Positions 1 to 13,434 of a stretch of 64,000 nucleotides of DNA are shown in pieces. Every line of letters starts with the position of its first letter. Position 1 is the first letter of the stretch. The position numbers were made by a program, and so were the translations under genes. The stretch covers positions 2,305,501 to 2,369,500 of the forward strand of contig NZ_CP043489.1 in NCBI RefSeq assembly GCF_008330945.1, given 5' to 3'. The notes under the pieces were generated by a model that was not told the origin of the DNA, ran no database searches, and saw only the letters and a program-made list of their open reading frames with translations. The stretch comes from Labrys sp. KNU-23 (GTDB lineage: Bacteria > Pseudomonadota > Alphaproteobacteria > Rhizobiales > Labraceae).

Positions 1-660
1 CCCGAAGCGCAGGGCCCAGGCCGCCGCCACCGTGCCGAGCACGATGGAAAACAGCGTCATGGCGCAGAGCAGCAGGAAGGGCGGCAGGAAGGGCATCGGG
101 CCGGTGATCGCCGCGGTGGCGGCGGCCACTCCGAAGATCAGCACCGGGATGGTGAGCGGCAGGATCAGGATGGAGATCAGCATGCCGCCGCGCCGGAGTG
201 CCACGGTCAGCGCCGCGCCGATGGCACCGAGGAAGGTCAGGGCCGGCGTGCCTGCCAGCAGGGTCAGCGTCACGGCCGCAAGCCCCTTGCCGGGCAGGTT
301 GACGAACAGGCCCAGCAGCGGCGTGGCGATGACCAGGGGCAGGCCGGTGGTCACCCAATGCGCCAGCGCCTTCACCGCCACCGCCAATTCCAGGGGCGAG
401 CCGCCGAGGTGGATGAGGTCGAGCGAACCGTCGTCGAGATCGGCCTGGAACAGGCGATCGAGGCCGAGCAATGTCGCCAGCAGGGCGCCGAGCCAGAGGA
501 TGGCCGGGCCGATACGCGTGAGCAGGTTGAGGTCGGGACCGACACCGAAGGGAATGACCGTCACCACCGCCAGGAAGAAGATGACGCCGACCGGCGCGCC
601 GCCGCCGGCCCTGACAGCCAGCCGCAGCTCCCGCACGAACAGGGCAGCGAGCGCACTCAT
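1..660 (-). CDS. ccmB: Heme exporter protein CcmB (3' end outside window)
   Basis: Membrane subunit of the CcmAB exporter used in cytochrome c maturation (System I). The reverse strand reads from an ATG at 660 as a very hydrophobic protein starting MSALAALFVRELRLAVRAGG, with several membrane spans and the VGPDLNLLTRIGPAILW region typical of CcmB. The frame stays open to the window edge, so about 220 codons are visible and the C-terminus lies outside. The start codon overlaps the ccmA stop by four bases (ATGA), so the two genes are translationally coupled. Identification rests on sequence pattern and on the adjacent ccmA. Confidence 0.93.
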   Translation of the reverse strand, partial: MSALAALFVRELRLAVRAGGGAPVGVIFFLAVVTVIPFGVGPDLNLLTRIGPAILWLGALLATLLGLDRLFQADLDDGSLDLIHLGGSPLELAVAVKALAHWVTTGLPLVIATPLLGLFVNLPGKGLAAVTLTLLAGTPALTFLGAIGAALTVALRRGGMLISILILPLTIPVLIFGVAAATAAITGPMPFLPPFLLLCAMTLFSIVLGTVAAAWALRFG

Positions 661-1277
661 GCGGCCCCGATCGCGAGTGTCCGGCTCGGCGCAAGGCCGA
701 GATCGCCATGGGTGGCGGCCAGAATCAGCCCACCGCCCTGGAGATGCTCGCCCATCACCTCGGCCAGACGGGCCTGGGTGGCACTATCGAGCGCCGATGT
801 CGGCTCGTCCAGAAGCCAGACCGGCCGCCTGGACACCAGGAGCCGGCACAGGCCGAGCCGGCGCTTCTGGCCGGCCGACAGATAGGCCGCCGGCAGGTCG
901 ATGAGATGCTCGATGGCGAAAAGATCGAGCGCATCCTCGATCGACCGATCGGCATCGCCGTAATAAGCGCGCCAGAAGCCCAGATTTTCGCGCACGCTGA
1001 GAGAGGGCTTCAGGGCATCGGCATGGCCGCAATAATGCATGTGCTCGGCAGGCGTCTTCTCGGCGTCACCGCCGTCCAGCCTTATCGACCCTTCCCGGCG
1101 CGGTACCAGGCCGGCAATCACCCGGAGCAGGCTGGATTTGCCGGCGCCGTTGCGGCCCGTCACCGCGACGAGGTCACCGGCACCGGCGGAAAAGCCGACA
1201 GCTTCGAACACGAGCCGCCCGCCCCGCTCGCAGGCGAGGTTCTCGATCGTCAGGCGCAGGGGCGGGGCATTGCTCAC
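657..1277 (-). CDS. ccmA: Heme exporter ATP-binding protein CcmA
   Basis: ATPase of the CcmAB complex at the cytoplasmic face of the inner membrane, which powers release of heme-loaded CcmE during cytochrome c biogenesis. The 206-residue length is normal for CcmA. Visible motifs are Walker A GRNGAGKSS near residue 40, the ABC signature LSAGQKRR, Walker B VWLLDEP, and the switch histidine in AATHGD. The start is GTG at 1277. It overlaps the upstream isomerase stop (GTGA) and the ccmB start (ATGA), making a tightly coupled three-gene unit. Confidence 0.94.
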   Translation of the reverse strand: MSNAPPLRLTIENLACERGGRLVFEAVGFSAGAGDLVAVTGRNGAGKSSLLRVIAGLVPRREGSIRLDGGDAEKTPAEHMHYCGHADALKPSLSVRENLGFWRAYYGDADRSIEDALDLFAIEHLIDLPAAYLSAGQKRRLGLCRLLVSRRPVWLLDEPTSALDSATQARLAEVMGEHLQGGGLILAATHGDLGLAPSRTLAIGAA

Positions 1278-2353
1278 ACGACGCCGATGTTCAGGAGGTC
1301 GAGCATGTGGACGACACCCACGGGCCGTCCGCCTTCCACGGCGAACAGCACGGCTATGCGCCTCGTGTCCATCACCTCCATGGCTTCGCTGACCAGGGCA
1401 TCGGTGCGGATGACCTTGGGCGTACGCGTCATGATGTCGTCGACCCGCCGCGTCATCAGATCGTCACTCATATGGCGCCGGAGGTCGCCATCCGTAGCGA
1501 TGCCGACCAAGGCACCCGACGCACCGAGGACGCCGACGCTGCCGACTCCCTTCTTCGACATCACCAGGATGGCTTCCGACATCAGCGTGCCCTCGGCGAC
1601 CAGCGGCACCGCGTCGCCGGTCCGCATGACGTCGCGCACGAATTTGAGCGAAGCGCCAAGCTTGCCACCGGGATGGAAGACCCGGAAATCAGCGGCAGTG
1701 AAGCCGCGCGATTCCAGCATGGCCATGGCCAGGGCATCGCCGAGCGCCAGGATCATCAGCGAGGACGTCGTTGGCGCCTGGCCGTTCGGACAAGCCTCCT
1801 TGGCCTGGGGCAGGACCAGCGGCAGGTCCGCCGCCTTGGCCAGGGTGGAACTCGCCACCGAGGTCACCGCGATCAAGGGCACGTTGAAGCGGGTGGCGTA
1901 GTCGATGATGTCGCCGAGTTCGCGCGTTTCGCCCGACCAGGACAGGGCGATGACGACATCATCGGTCGTGATCATGCCGAGATCGCCATGGCTGGCCTCG
2001 CTCGGATGCACGAAGAAGGCCGGCGTGCCGGTCGAGGCGAAGGTGGCGGCGATCTTCTTGCCGATATGGCCCGACTTGCCCATGCCGGTAATGATGACGC
2101 GGCCCTTGAGGCGGGCGACGAGATCGATGCAAGCGCCGAATATGGGGCCGAGATCGCCTTCGATTGCCTGCGCCAGTGCTTCCAGGCCGGCGCGTTCGGT
2201 TGCGATGGTGCGCAGGGCCGATTGCTGTGCCGCCTTCAGCGTGCGATCACTTTGGCCATCACCTTGTTTCAAACCTGCCTCGTCACGATTTGTTTCGCGG
2301 CGGTGTTTATCACAGAATCGGTAAAGAGAATCAGGATTCGGGAACGCCTTCAT
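1274..2353 (-). CDS. kdsD: Arabinose-5-phosphate isomerase, KpsF/GutQ (KdsD) family
   Basis: Interconverts D-ribulose 5-phosphate and D-arabinose 5-phosphate, the first step to KDO for lipopolysaccharide. An N-terminal SIS domain is clear (GRVIITGMGKSGHIGKK, then SWSGETRELGDII and the HPGGKLGA region), followed by two C-terminal CBS repeats (DVMRTGDAVPLV..., DIMTRTPKVI...). This is the standard family order. Start choice is uncertain: ATG 2353 is used here, ATG 2377 and GTG 2386 are in frame, and the SIS domain begins only about 45 residues in. The gene is divergent from the lytic transglycosylase, with the two ATG codons interleaved at 2351-2354. It runs into ccmA with a 4-base overlap, an unexpected partner for an LPS enzyme. 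Confidence 0.9.
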   Translation of the reverse strand: MKAFPNPDSLYRFCDKHRRETNRDEAGLKQGDGQSDRTLKAAQQSALRTIATERAGLEALAQAIEGDLGPIFGACIDLVARLKGRVIITGMGKSGHIGKKIAATFASTGTPAFFVHPSEASHGDLGMITTDDVVIALSWSGETRELGDIIDYATRFNVPLIAVTSVASSTLAKAADLPLVLPQAKEACPNGQAPTTSSLMILALGDALAMAMLESRGFTAADFRVFHPGGKLGASLKFVRDVMRTGDAVPLVAEGTLMSEAILVMSKKGVGSVGVLGASGALVGIATDGDLRRHMSDDLMTRRVDDIMTRTPKVIRTDALVSEAMEVMDTRRIAVLFAVEGGRPVGVVHMLDLLNIGVV

Positions 2354-3587
2354 GCCCTGCACGCCTTCTAACGTCATCGCGCGCACGATGCGGCTCGGAT
2401 CCGTTCTGGGCCTTGTGATTCTCGGCCTTACGCTTCCCGGCCTGGCCTCGCCTGCCCGCGCCGACAGCTATCTGACCTTCGTCACCGCCTTGTGGCCACG
2501 GGCCGAGAAGGCCGGCATTTCCCGCGAGACCTTCGACGCCGCCTTCGCCGGGCTCGGCGTCGATCCCAAGGTGATCTCGCTGGCGGGCACCCAGCCCGAA
2601 TTCAACCAGACCATCCGCGCCTATGTCGACGCCCGCTTGAGTGCCGACCGCATCGCCCAGGGCAGGGCCATGGCCCAGCGCTGGAAATCCTGGCTCGACA
2701 AGGCCGAGGAACGCTATGGCGTCGATCGCTACGTCATCCTCGCCATCTGGTCGCTGGAGAGCAATTACGGCGCTTCGCCCGGCAATTCCGACATCATCCG
2801 CTCGCTCACCACGCTGGCCTGCTGCACGGCCAAGCGCCCCGACCTCTTCCGCGACGAATTGATCGACGCCCTCAAGATCCTGCAGGAGCACGACATCACG
2901 CCACGCGGCATGACCGGTTCCTGGGCCGGCGCCCTTGGCCAGGTGCAGTTCATGCCCTCCAGCTTCCTGAAATACGCCGTCGACATGGACGGCGACGGCA
3001 AACGAGACATCTGGAACGAAGAGCCCGACGTGATCGGCTCGATCGCCAACTATCTCAAGCTGCACGACTGGGATGCCGGCAAACGCTGGGGCTATGAGGT
3101 GAAGCTGCCGGCGAAATTCGATTTCACCGCCATCAACGCCCATGACGGCGGCCTCGTCGGCGCCTGGGCCAAGCTCGGCGTCGCCAGGGTCGACGGCAAG
3201 CCGCTGCCGGAGACCGGCAAGGCCTGGTTGTTCCTGCCGGCCGGCGCCAAGGGGCCGGCCTTCCTGACCTTCCAGAATTATTGGGCGATCAAGACCTACA
3301 ACATCTCCGATTCCTACACGCTGTCGGTCGGCCTGCTCGCCGACCGCATCCGCGGCATTCCCTCGCTGCAGGGCCGCTGGCCCGCGCAGGAAACCACGCT
3401 CAACCGCGCCCAGATCACGGCGATGCAGAAGAAGCTCAAGACGCTCGGCTATCCCATCGAGACGATCGACGGCAAGATCGGCCCTGCGGCGCGGGCGGCC
3501 CTGCGCACCTGGCAGGCCAAGGCAGGGCTGGTGGCCGACGGCTATCCCACCCCGGCGGTACTGCAGAAATTGAGCGCGACGCCCTGA
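2352..3587 (+). CDS. Lytic murein transglycosylase, MltB (SLT_2) family with peptidoglycan-binding domain
   Basis: Cleaves peptidoglycan glycan strands to 1,6-anhydro-muropeptides in the periplasm. The 411-residue product has a signal peptide (MRLGSVLGLVILGLTLPGLA then ARA-DS, starting at Met13), a catalytic domain with the family motif AIWSLESNYG holding the catalytic Glu at about residue 136, the GSWAGALGQVQFMPSSFL segment, and a C-terminal peptidoglycan-binding domain at about 345-405 (TAMQKKLKTLGYP...DGKIGP). ATG 2388 (Met13) is an equally good start because it begins the signal peptide directly. A putative envelope hydrolase follows 58 bp downstream on the same strand. Confidence 0.92.
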   Translation: MPCTPSNVIARTMRLGSVLGLVILGLTLPGLASPARADSYLTFVTALWPRAEKAGISRETFDAAFAGLGVDPKVISLAGTQPEFNQTIRAYVDARLSADRIAQGRAMAQRWKSWLDKAEERYGVDRYVILAIWSLESNYGASPGNSDIIRSLTTLACCTAKRPDLFRDELIDALKILQEHDITPRGMTGSWAGALGQVQFMPSSFLKYAVDMDGDGKRDIWNEEPDVIGSIANYLKLHDWDAGKRWGYEVKLPAKFDFTAINAHDGGLVGAWAKLGVARVDGKPLPETGKAWLFLPAGAKGPAFLTFQNYWAIKTYNISDSYTLSVGLLADRIRGIPSLQGRWPAQETTLNRAQITAMQKKLKTLGYPIETIDGKIGPAARAALRTWQAKAGLVADGYPTPAVLQKLSATP

Positions 3588-3645
3588 TGCGTGCTATATC
3601 AGCTGCCATGGTCTTTGCCCGATCCAGTGGATTTGGAGACCCGCC

Positions 3646-4794
3646 TTGAAGCAGCGCCTGCTCCTGATCGTCCTGTTCGTGCTTGCTTCCATCATCCTGT
3701 CGCAGCGGCATGTCATGGCTCGCGACAGCGGGGGAGATACGCCGGGGCAGGCCCTGCGCCAATATCAGGAAATGCAGAACAAGGTGCGCCAGCAGAACGC
3801 CCGGCCGGCGCCGGTTCGGCGCACCAAGGTCCGGGCCTCGCCCTTTGCCCTGCCCAAACCCGCCAAGGTTGCGCCGGCACCAGCCGTGCCGCCTTCCTCC
3901 TTCGTGCATGTCATCGGCGATTCGATGGCGGATCAGCTCGCCGCCGGACTGGCGGACGTCCTGGACGATCGGCCCGACATCGCCATCATCCGCAATGTCA
4001 AGGCCGATAGCGGCCTGGTGCGCAACGACTTCTACGACTGGAACAAGGGCGTCGCCGATCTGCTCGCGGCCAATACCCAGATCGATGCCGTGGTGATCCT
4101 GATCGGCTCCAACGATCGCCAGACCATCCGGGATGACGGCACCCGCCTCGAACCGCAATCGGAGGAATGGGAAGCTGCCTATCGCAAGCGCATCGACGCC
4201 CTGATCGCGCCGTTGAAGGCCCGTGGCATCAAGATCTTCTGGGTCGGCCTGCCGCCCATGCGCAGCGACGGGCTCAGCGCCGCCATGGTGCGCTTCAACA
4301 GCCTCTATCGCAGCCAGGTGACGGCGGCGGGCGGCATCTATGTCGATATCTGGGACGGGTTCGTCAATTCGGACGGATCCTATGCCGCCAGTGGCACCGG
4401 GCTTGACGGCCAGCCGGCCCGCCTGCGCAAAGCCGATGGCGTGCACTTCTCCGATGAAGGCGCCAAACTGGCAGCGCATTTTCTCGAAAGCGATCTGAGG
4501 CGCCTGCTCGGGGAGGCGCCGCCGGCGCCCATGGTGGCAACCGCGCCCGTCGCGGAACCCACTCCCGACACGTCCGGGGATTCTCCGGCTGAAAAGCCGG
4601 AATACGGACCCGTCCTGCCGCTCGACGCCTATGAAACCGCGCCCGGCGGCCAGTTGCTCGGCGGTGGGGCGCCCAGGCCCGGCGGCGCCGACCCCAGCGT
4701 CGCCAAGGTGCTCGGCCAGGGTGAGAGCCTCCCCCCGCGTGAGGGCCGCGCCGATGACTTCCGCTGGCCGGCGCCGGCCGTGGGAATGCCTTGA
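3646..4794 (+). CDS. Secreted or membrane-anchored SGNH/GDSL-type hydrolase (DUF459-like)
   Basis: Predicted envelope hydrolase or O-acyl esterase of 382 residues. The start is TTG at 3646, preceded by GGAG at 3634-3638; no in-frame ATG precedes it. A hydrophobic N-terminal helix (KQRLLLIVLFVLASIILS) is followed by a proline-rich linker, then the SGNH blocks: GDSM with candidate nucleophile Ser93, VILIGSNDRQ, and DGVH with candidate catalytic Asp264 and His267. The C-terminal ~100 residues are Pro/Ala-rich and low in complexity. Position after a lytic transglycosylase suggests cell-wall or polysaccharide modification, but the substrate is unknown. Confidence 0.8.
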   Translation: MKQRLLLIVLFVLASIILSQRHVMARDSGGDTPGQALRQYQEMQNKVRQQNARPAPVRRTKVRASPFALPKPAKVAPAPAVPPSSFVHVIGDSMADQLAAGLADVLDDRPDIAIIRNVKADSGLVRNDFYDWNKGVADLLAANTQIDAVVILIGSNDRQTIRDDGTRLEPQSEEWEAAYRKRIDALIAPLKARGIKIFWVGLPPMRSDGLSAAMVRFNSLYRSQVTAAGGIYVDIWDGFVNSDGSYAASGTGLDGQPARLRKADGVHFSDEGAKLAAHFLESDLRRLLGEAPPAPMVATAPVAEPTPDTSGDSPAEKPEYGPVLPLDAYETAPGGQLLGGGAPRPGGADPSVAKVLGQGESLPPREGRADDFRWPAPAVGMP

Positions 4795-4811
4795 GACACC
4801 GCCTTCTCGGA

Positions 4812-5576
4812 TCAATGCTCCACTTTGGCCAGGGTGGTATCGAGCGTGTTGCGGACGAGGCGCTCGGAGAAGCCAGCGAGGAAGGACCAGACCAGCAATT
4901 TGGCGAGTTCCATCGACGGCAACAGGATGGTGAGCCCGCTCGCCTCGAACTTCTTCTCGGCGGCCGAAGCGGCGCCGGTTGTTTCCTTCAGAACCGAAAC
5001 CGTCGACAGCGACACTTCCGATAGCTTCGGAAAGATCGTGCCACCGACGATTTCACTGCGCATCAGGAAGTAGAACACCACCGCGCCCATCATGCCGACC
5101 AGAAGGCGCACGCGCAGCACTTCGGGCCGGTATGTATTCATCACCTGGTCGAAACTGAGTGTGGCGCTATCGGCCTGGAACTGGGTGACACGGCTGAAGA
5201 ACGCACCGAGCAGGCCGAACGCCATCACCATGCCAAATCCGAAGACGGGATTGGACGAATAGAGGGTCCCTGGGCCTGTGGCCGGGTTGGAAAGGAGGCC
5301 GAGAAGGACGAATGGCAGCACCGCGACGATCAAGAGAATGCAGCCATAGACGAACAGCCGCTTTGCCACCTCTTGGCGCAGCTGGCGCTTGTTGCGCATA
5401 TCGATGAAATCGCGCTGGAGATCGTCCAGCAGCGCCAGGTAGGCCGCTTGCTTCTTGGTCGCCGGCGCGGCAGCGCCGGCCGGGCCCAGGAATTCGGCGC
5501 TCTTCTGATGGACGTCCAGATTGGATAACTTCCGGCGCGATGCCAGAGACAGCAGGATCGAATATTCGATCTCCAA
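4812..5576 (-). CDS. Membrane protein of unknown function
   Basis: I do not recognise this family. It has a charged N-terminal ~65 residues (KKQAAYLALLDDLQRDFIDMRNKRQLRQEVAKR), then about four hydrophobic segments (FVYGCILLIVAVLPFVLLG, VFGFGMVMAFGLLGAFFS, LLVGMMGAVVFYFLM, and one near the C-terminus at LAKLLVWSFLAGFS). The assigned start is a TTG at 5576. The same frame reads on upstream as protein-like sequence (KLNETSQAVGRYLLPEQ) until a TGA at 5631-5633, and beyond that another open segment continues to 5831. The gene may therefore be 5' truncated or interrupted. It converges on the SGNH hydrolase gene with a 17-bp gap. Confidence 0.6.
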   Translation of the reverse strand: MEIEYSILLSLASRRKLSNLDVHQKSAEFLGPAGAAAPATKKQAAYLALLDDLQRDFIDMRNKRQLRQEVAKRLFVYGCILLIVAVLPFVLLGLLSNPATGPGTLYSSNPVFGFGMVMAFGLLGAFFSRVTQFQADSATLSFDQVMNTYRPEVLRVRLLVGMMGAVVFYFLMRSEIVGGTIFPKLSEVSLSTVSVLKETTGAASAAEKKFEASGLTILLPSMELAKLLVWSFLAGFSERLVRNTLDTTLAKVEH

Positions 5577-5630
5577 TTGCTCCGGGAGAAGATAGCGGCC
5601 GACAGCCTGGCTCGTCTCGTTGAGCTTGAT

Positions 5631-5831
5631 TCATTCATCCGGCCCCGACGCTCCGGGAGGGGCCGTTGGAAACAAAGCATCGATCGCAGCCTTCGTGCCG
5701 GCCGCAACGTTTGAATTGGTGGAGGCTATGTCCCACAGCGTTCGCAAGGACATCCATTCATGAGCAACGACTTCGTTGCTCCGGGCAGCCCGCGGTGTCC
5801 AGATTTTGTCCCAAAACCCAACCCACGACAT
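5631..5831 (-). other. Open segment in the same frame upstream of the unknown membrane protein, ended by TGA
   Basis: A 66-codon frame, with an internal ATG at 5753 giving about 40 residues beginning MSLRTLWDIASTNSN. It ends in TGA at 5631-5633, and after this single stop the same frame continues directly into the membrane protein. It could be a small separate gene, the 5' half of a gene broken by a nonsense mutation, or chance. No family is recognised. The stretch 5832-5976 upstream holds nothing I can identify. Confidence 0.3.
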
Positions 5832-5976
5832 CGATACCCCCGAAGGTACGGTTCATCACCGAAGCCTATTGAAGAGGGAACCCTGTGAAGCGCACGTGAA
5901 ACCGCAATCTCACCTCGATGAACGAGGCTCGGACACCCGCGCTTGCCCGAACAAAGCACGCTTTGGTGAAAGCGCT

Positions 5977-6609
5977 TTAGCGCCGCGCAGTGTCGAACGC
6001 CATGCGGGCGGCAAGGCCCATCAGTACCGTGCCCATCAGCCAGCGCTGCACCGACGTCCACAGCGGGCGACCGGCCAGGAAGGCGGAGATGGTGCCCGCC
6101 ATCACCACGAAGCAGGCATTGAAGAAGGCGCTGACCAGGATCTGGATCAGGCCGAGCTGCAGGGTCTGGCCGAGCACAGGACCGGCATGGTCGACGAACT
6201 GCGGCAGCAGCGAGAGATAGAGTGCCGCGATCTTGGGATTGAGCAGGCTGGTGAACAGGCCCATGCCATAGAGCCGCCGCACCGAATCGGGCTTGAGCGC
6301 GCGAACCTCGAAGGGCGAACGTCCGCCGGGCTTGAGCGCCTGCCACGCCATCCAGGCCAGATAGGCTGCGCCGGCGATACGCAGGGCATCATAGGCATAG
6401 GGCACCGCGAACAGCAGCGCGGTGATGCCGAAGGCCGCCAGCAGCATATAGATCACGAAGCCGGTGACGACACCGGTGAGCGATATCAACCCCGCCAGAC
6501 GGCCCTGGCAGATCGAGCGCGAAACCAGATAGGCCATGTTGGGGCCTGGTGTCAGCACCATGCCGACGGCAATGGCCGTGAAAGCGAGGACAGTGGTGAG
6601 GGAAAGCAT
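5977..6609 (-). CDS. LysE/RhtB-family amino-acid exporter
   Basis: Inner-membrane efflux protein of the LysE superfamily, whose known members export amino acids such as threonine, homoserine or lysine. Its 210 residues match the family. The N-terminal signature region TPGPNMAYLVSRSICQGRLAGL, the hydrophobic VTGFVIYMLLAAFGITALL, and NPKIAALYLSLLPQFV (the conserved NPK in the fourth helix region) are visible, and about six membrane spans can be drawn. It stands alone on the minus strand, 176 bp from gltD. The substrate cannot be read from sequence. Confidence 0.88.
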   Translation of the reverse strand: MLSLTTVLAFTAIAVGMVLTPGPNMAYLVSRSICQGRLAGLISLTGVVTGFVIYMLLAAFGITALLFAVPYAYDALRIAGAAYLAWMAWQALKPGGRSPFEVRALKPDSVRRLYGMGLFTSLLNPKIAALYLSLLPQFVDHAGPVLGQTLQLGLIQILVSAFFNACFVVMAGTISAFLAGRPLWTSVQRWLMGTVLMGLAARMAFDTARR

Positions 6610-6718
6610 GGCGGGAACCTAGGGTTTTCCCTTTCTACGTGCCTTGCTCCCTTCCATACAAGCGTCCGCGCTGACTCATCATCACTTTGAATGAAGACTT
6701 CAAAATGGGTGATGGGCG

Positions 6719-6777
6719 GGCGGGTCTTCAGGCCCGCCAACCCAGCACGATCGCTTCAGGCTGGTCTGAAGACCAGC
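6719..6777 (-). terminator. Two hairpins after the gltBD unit
   Basis: Downstream of the gltD stop on the minus strand there are two stems: GCTGGTCT/AGACCAGC at 6760-6777 with a 2-base loop, and GGCGGG/CCCGCC at 6719-6738 with an 8-base loop. A short run of T (TTTT) follows after about 14 bases. They probably terminate the glutamate synthase transcript, although neither stem is followed at once by a T-run. Confidence 0.45.
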
Positions 6778-6785
6778 TCCCCAGC

Positions 6786-8210
6786 TCAGCGTGGCAACGT
6801 CGTCGCGCCCATCAGCGCTTCGTCGATGGCACGGGCAGCCTGGCGCCCCTCGCGGATGGCCCAGACCACCAGCGACTGGCCGCGGCGCATGTCGCCGGCG
6901 GCATAGACCTTGTCCATCGAGGTGCGGTAGTCCCGATCGGTGGCGGCAATATTGCCCCGCTTGTCGAGCTCGACGCCCGACTGGTCGATCATGCCGGCCT
7001 TGACCGGACCGGTGAAGCCGAGGGCGATGAAGACCATATCGGCCCTGAGCACGGTCTCGGTGCCCTCGATCGGCCGGCGCTTCTCGTCGGCGCGGGCGAT
7101 CCTGACGCCGGTGACGCGGCCATTCTTGCCGACGATGCCGAGGGTCACCGCCTGGAACTCGCGCTCGGCGCCTTCGGCCTGCGAGGAAGAAGTGCGCATC
7201 TTGGTCGGCCAATAGGGCCAGATCGCCAGCTTGTCTTCCTTCTCGGGCGGGCGGGGGCGGATATCGAGCTGCGTCACCGAGATGGCACCCTGGCGGAAGG
7301 AGGTGCCGACGCAGTCCGAAGCCGTATCGCCGCCGCCGATGACCACGACATGCTTGCCGGTGGTGAGCAGCGGTTCTTCCCTGGAGATGTCCTCGCCGCC
7401 GACGCGGCGATTGCTCTGCACCAGATAGGGCATGGCGAAATGCACGCCTTCGAGCTCGGCGCCCGGCAGGGTGGGGTCGCGCGGGGTCTCGGCGCCGCCT
7501 GCCATCAGCACGGCGTCATGGCCGGCCTTGAGGTCCGCGAAGCTCATCGTCACACCGATATTGACGCCATAGTGGAAGGTGACGCCCTCGGCCTCCATCT
7601 GGCGCACGCGGCGCTCGATATGGTGCTTCTCCATCTTGAAGTCGGGAATGCCGTAGCGCAGCAGGCCGCCGGCGGCGGGCTCACGCTCATAGACATGCAC
7701 CTCATGGCCGGCGCGGGCGAGCTGCTGTGCACCCGCCAGCCCGGCGGGGCCGGAGCCGACGACCGCCACCTTCTTGCCGGTCTTCACCTTGGCGATCTCG
7801 GGCTGGATCCAGCCCATGGCCCAGGCCTTGTCGGCGATCGACTGCTCGATGGTCTTGATGGTGACCGGCACGTCCTCGAGGTTGAGCGTGCAGGCTTCCT
7901 CGCAGGGCGCAGGGCAGATGCGGCCGGTGAACTCCGGGAAGTTGTTGGTGGTGTGCAGGTTGCGCGCCGCCTCCTCCCAGTCGTCGTGATAGACGAGGTC
8001 GTTCCAGTCCGGGATCTGGTTGTTGACCGGACAGCCCGTCGGGCCATGGCAATAGGGCACGCCGCAATCCATGCAGCGCGCCGCCTGCTTGCCGACATCC
8101 TTGTCGTCGAGCGGAAGGGTGAATTCGCGGTAGTGGCGGATGCGGTCGGCGGCCGGAAGATACTTCTGGTCCTGCCGATCGATCTCGAGAAATCCTGTTG
8201 CCTTGCCCAT
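6786..8210 (-). CDS. gltD: Glutamate synthase (NADPH) small subunit
   Basis: Beta subunit of NADPH-GOGAT. It takes electrons from NADPH through FAD and passes them to the large subunit for reductive transfer of glutamine amide to 2-oxoglutarate. The 474-residue length is standard. The N-terminal domain carries two cysteine clusters for 4Fe-4S centres (C46, C49, C54, C60 in ARCMDCGVPYCHGPTGC, and CPAPCEEAC near residue 100). An FAD-binding fingerprint (VAVVGSGPAGLAGAQQLARAG) follows, then an NADPH-binding fold (VVVIGGGDTASDCVG). It lies 98 bp after gltB on the same strand and is probably co-transcribed; the gap holds a hairpin. Confidence 0.96.
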   Translation of the reverse strand: MGKATGFLEIDRQDQKYLPAADRIRHYREFTLPLDDKDVGKQAARCMDCGVPYCHGPTGCPVNNQIPDWNDLVYHDDWEEAARNLHTTNNFPEFTGRICPAPCEEACTLNLEDVPVTIKTIEQSIADKAWAMGWIQPEIAKVKTGKKVAVVGSGPAGLAGAQQLARAGHEVHVYEREPAAGGLLRYGIPDFKMEKHHIERRVRQMEAEGVTFHYGVNIGVTMSFADLKAGHDAVLMAGGAETPRDPTLPGAELEGVHFAMPYLVQSNRRVGGEDISREEPLLTTGKHVVVIGGGDTASDCVGTSFRQGAISVTQLDIRPRPPEKEDKLAIWPYWPTKMRTSSSQAEGAEREFQAVTLGIVGKNGRVTGVRIARADEKRRPIEGTETVLRADMVFIALGFTGPVKAGMIDQSGVELDKRGNIAATDRDYRTSMDKVYAAGDMRRGQSLVVWAIREGRQAARAIDEALMGATTLPR

Positions 8211-8274
8211 GCTAAGTCCTCCGGTCGACCCGGATGCGCGCCGCGCTATCCGGGGCCGTTGTCAAAAGATCCAT

Positions 8275-8298
8275 GTCGCGGACTTCGGTATCCGCGAC
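8275..8298. repeat. Palindromic hairpin between gltB and gltD
   Basis: GTCGCGGA (8275-8282) pairs exactly with TCCGCGAC (8291-8298) across an 8-base loop, inside the 98-bp gap of the gltB-gltD transcript. It could tune gltD expression or mRNA stability. Its GCGGA core resembles the hairpins at 29199 and 46731. Confidence 0.5.
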
Positions 8299-8308
8299 GA
8301 TGCTGAAA

Positions 8309-13069
<4,761 letters not shown>

Positions 13070-13311
13070 CGCCTGTTTCCTCTTCGCCTCAATCACCTGG
13101 TGCCGCCAGCCCACACACTCGCCCGCTCATCGCCTGCCCCTGCAAGGGTCGGGCCGCGACTATGCCGCCGGATTGTGAAAGCTGTCACTCAATTGTGCAC
13201 CGCTCCGCGCTGAAACGCGAGAGCGGCGTTCTTGCCATACGGCCAAGCCGGGCCTGTGGGCCATCTTCGGCTGGTCCGCGGGCTGCCCCTTAAGCGGCAG
13301 CATCCATAATG

Positions 13312-13328
13312 GGACAGCATAGCTGTCC
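13312..13328. promoter_or_regulatory. Inverted repeat GGACAGC-ATA-GCTGTCC upstream of gltB
   Basis: Two perfect 7-bp arms are separated by 3 bp, about 245 bp upstream of the gltB start and flanked by AT-rich bases. The size and symmetry fit a dimeric-repressor site, but I cannot name the factor. Confidence 0.35.
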
Positions 13329-13434
13329 TAATATGGAGGGCTGACATTGCATGATTCCAAGCTGGGGACAAGCACATAAAAGCAGCAGCGCGACTTTTTC
13401 TTGCGCGAGACCCCGGCACAGCAGCAAGAAACGA

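Noticed and set aside
32..904. A 290-codon plus-strand frame over ccmB and ccmA.
   Set aside because: Rich in Arg/Ser/Pro and without domain signals, whereas the minus strand encodes clear CcmA and CcmB.
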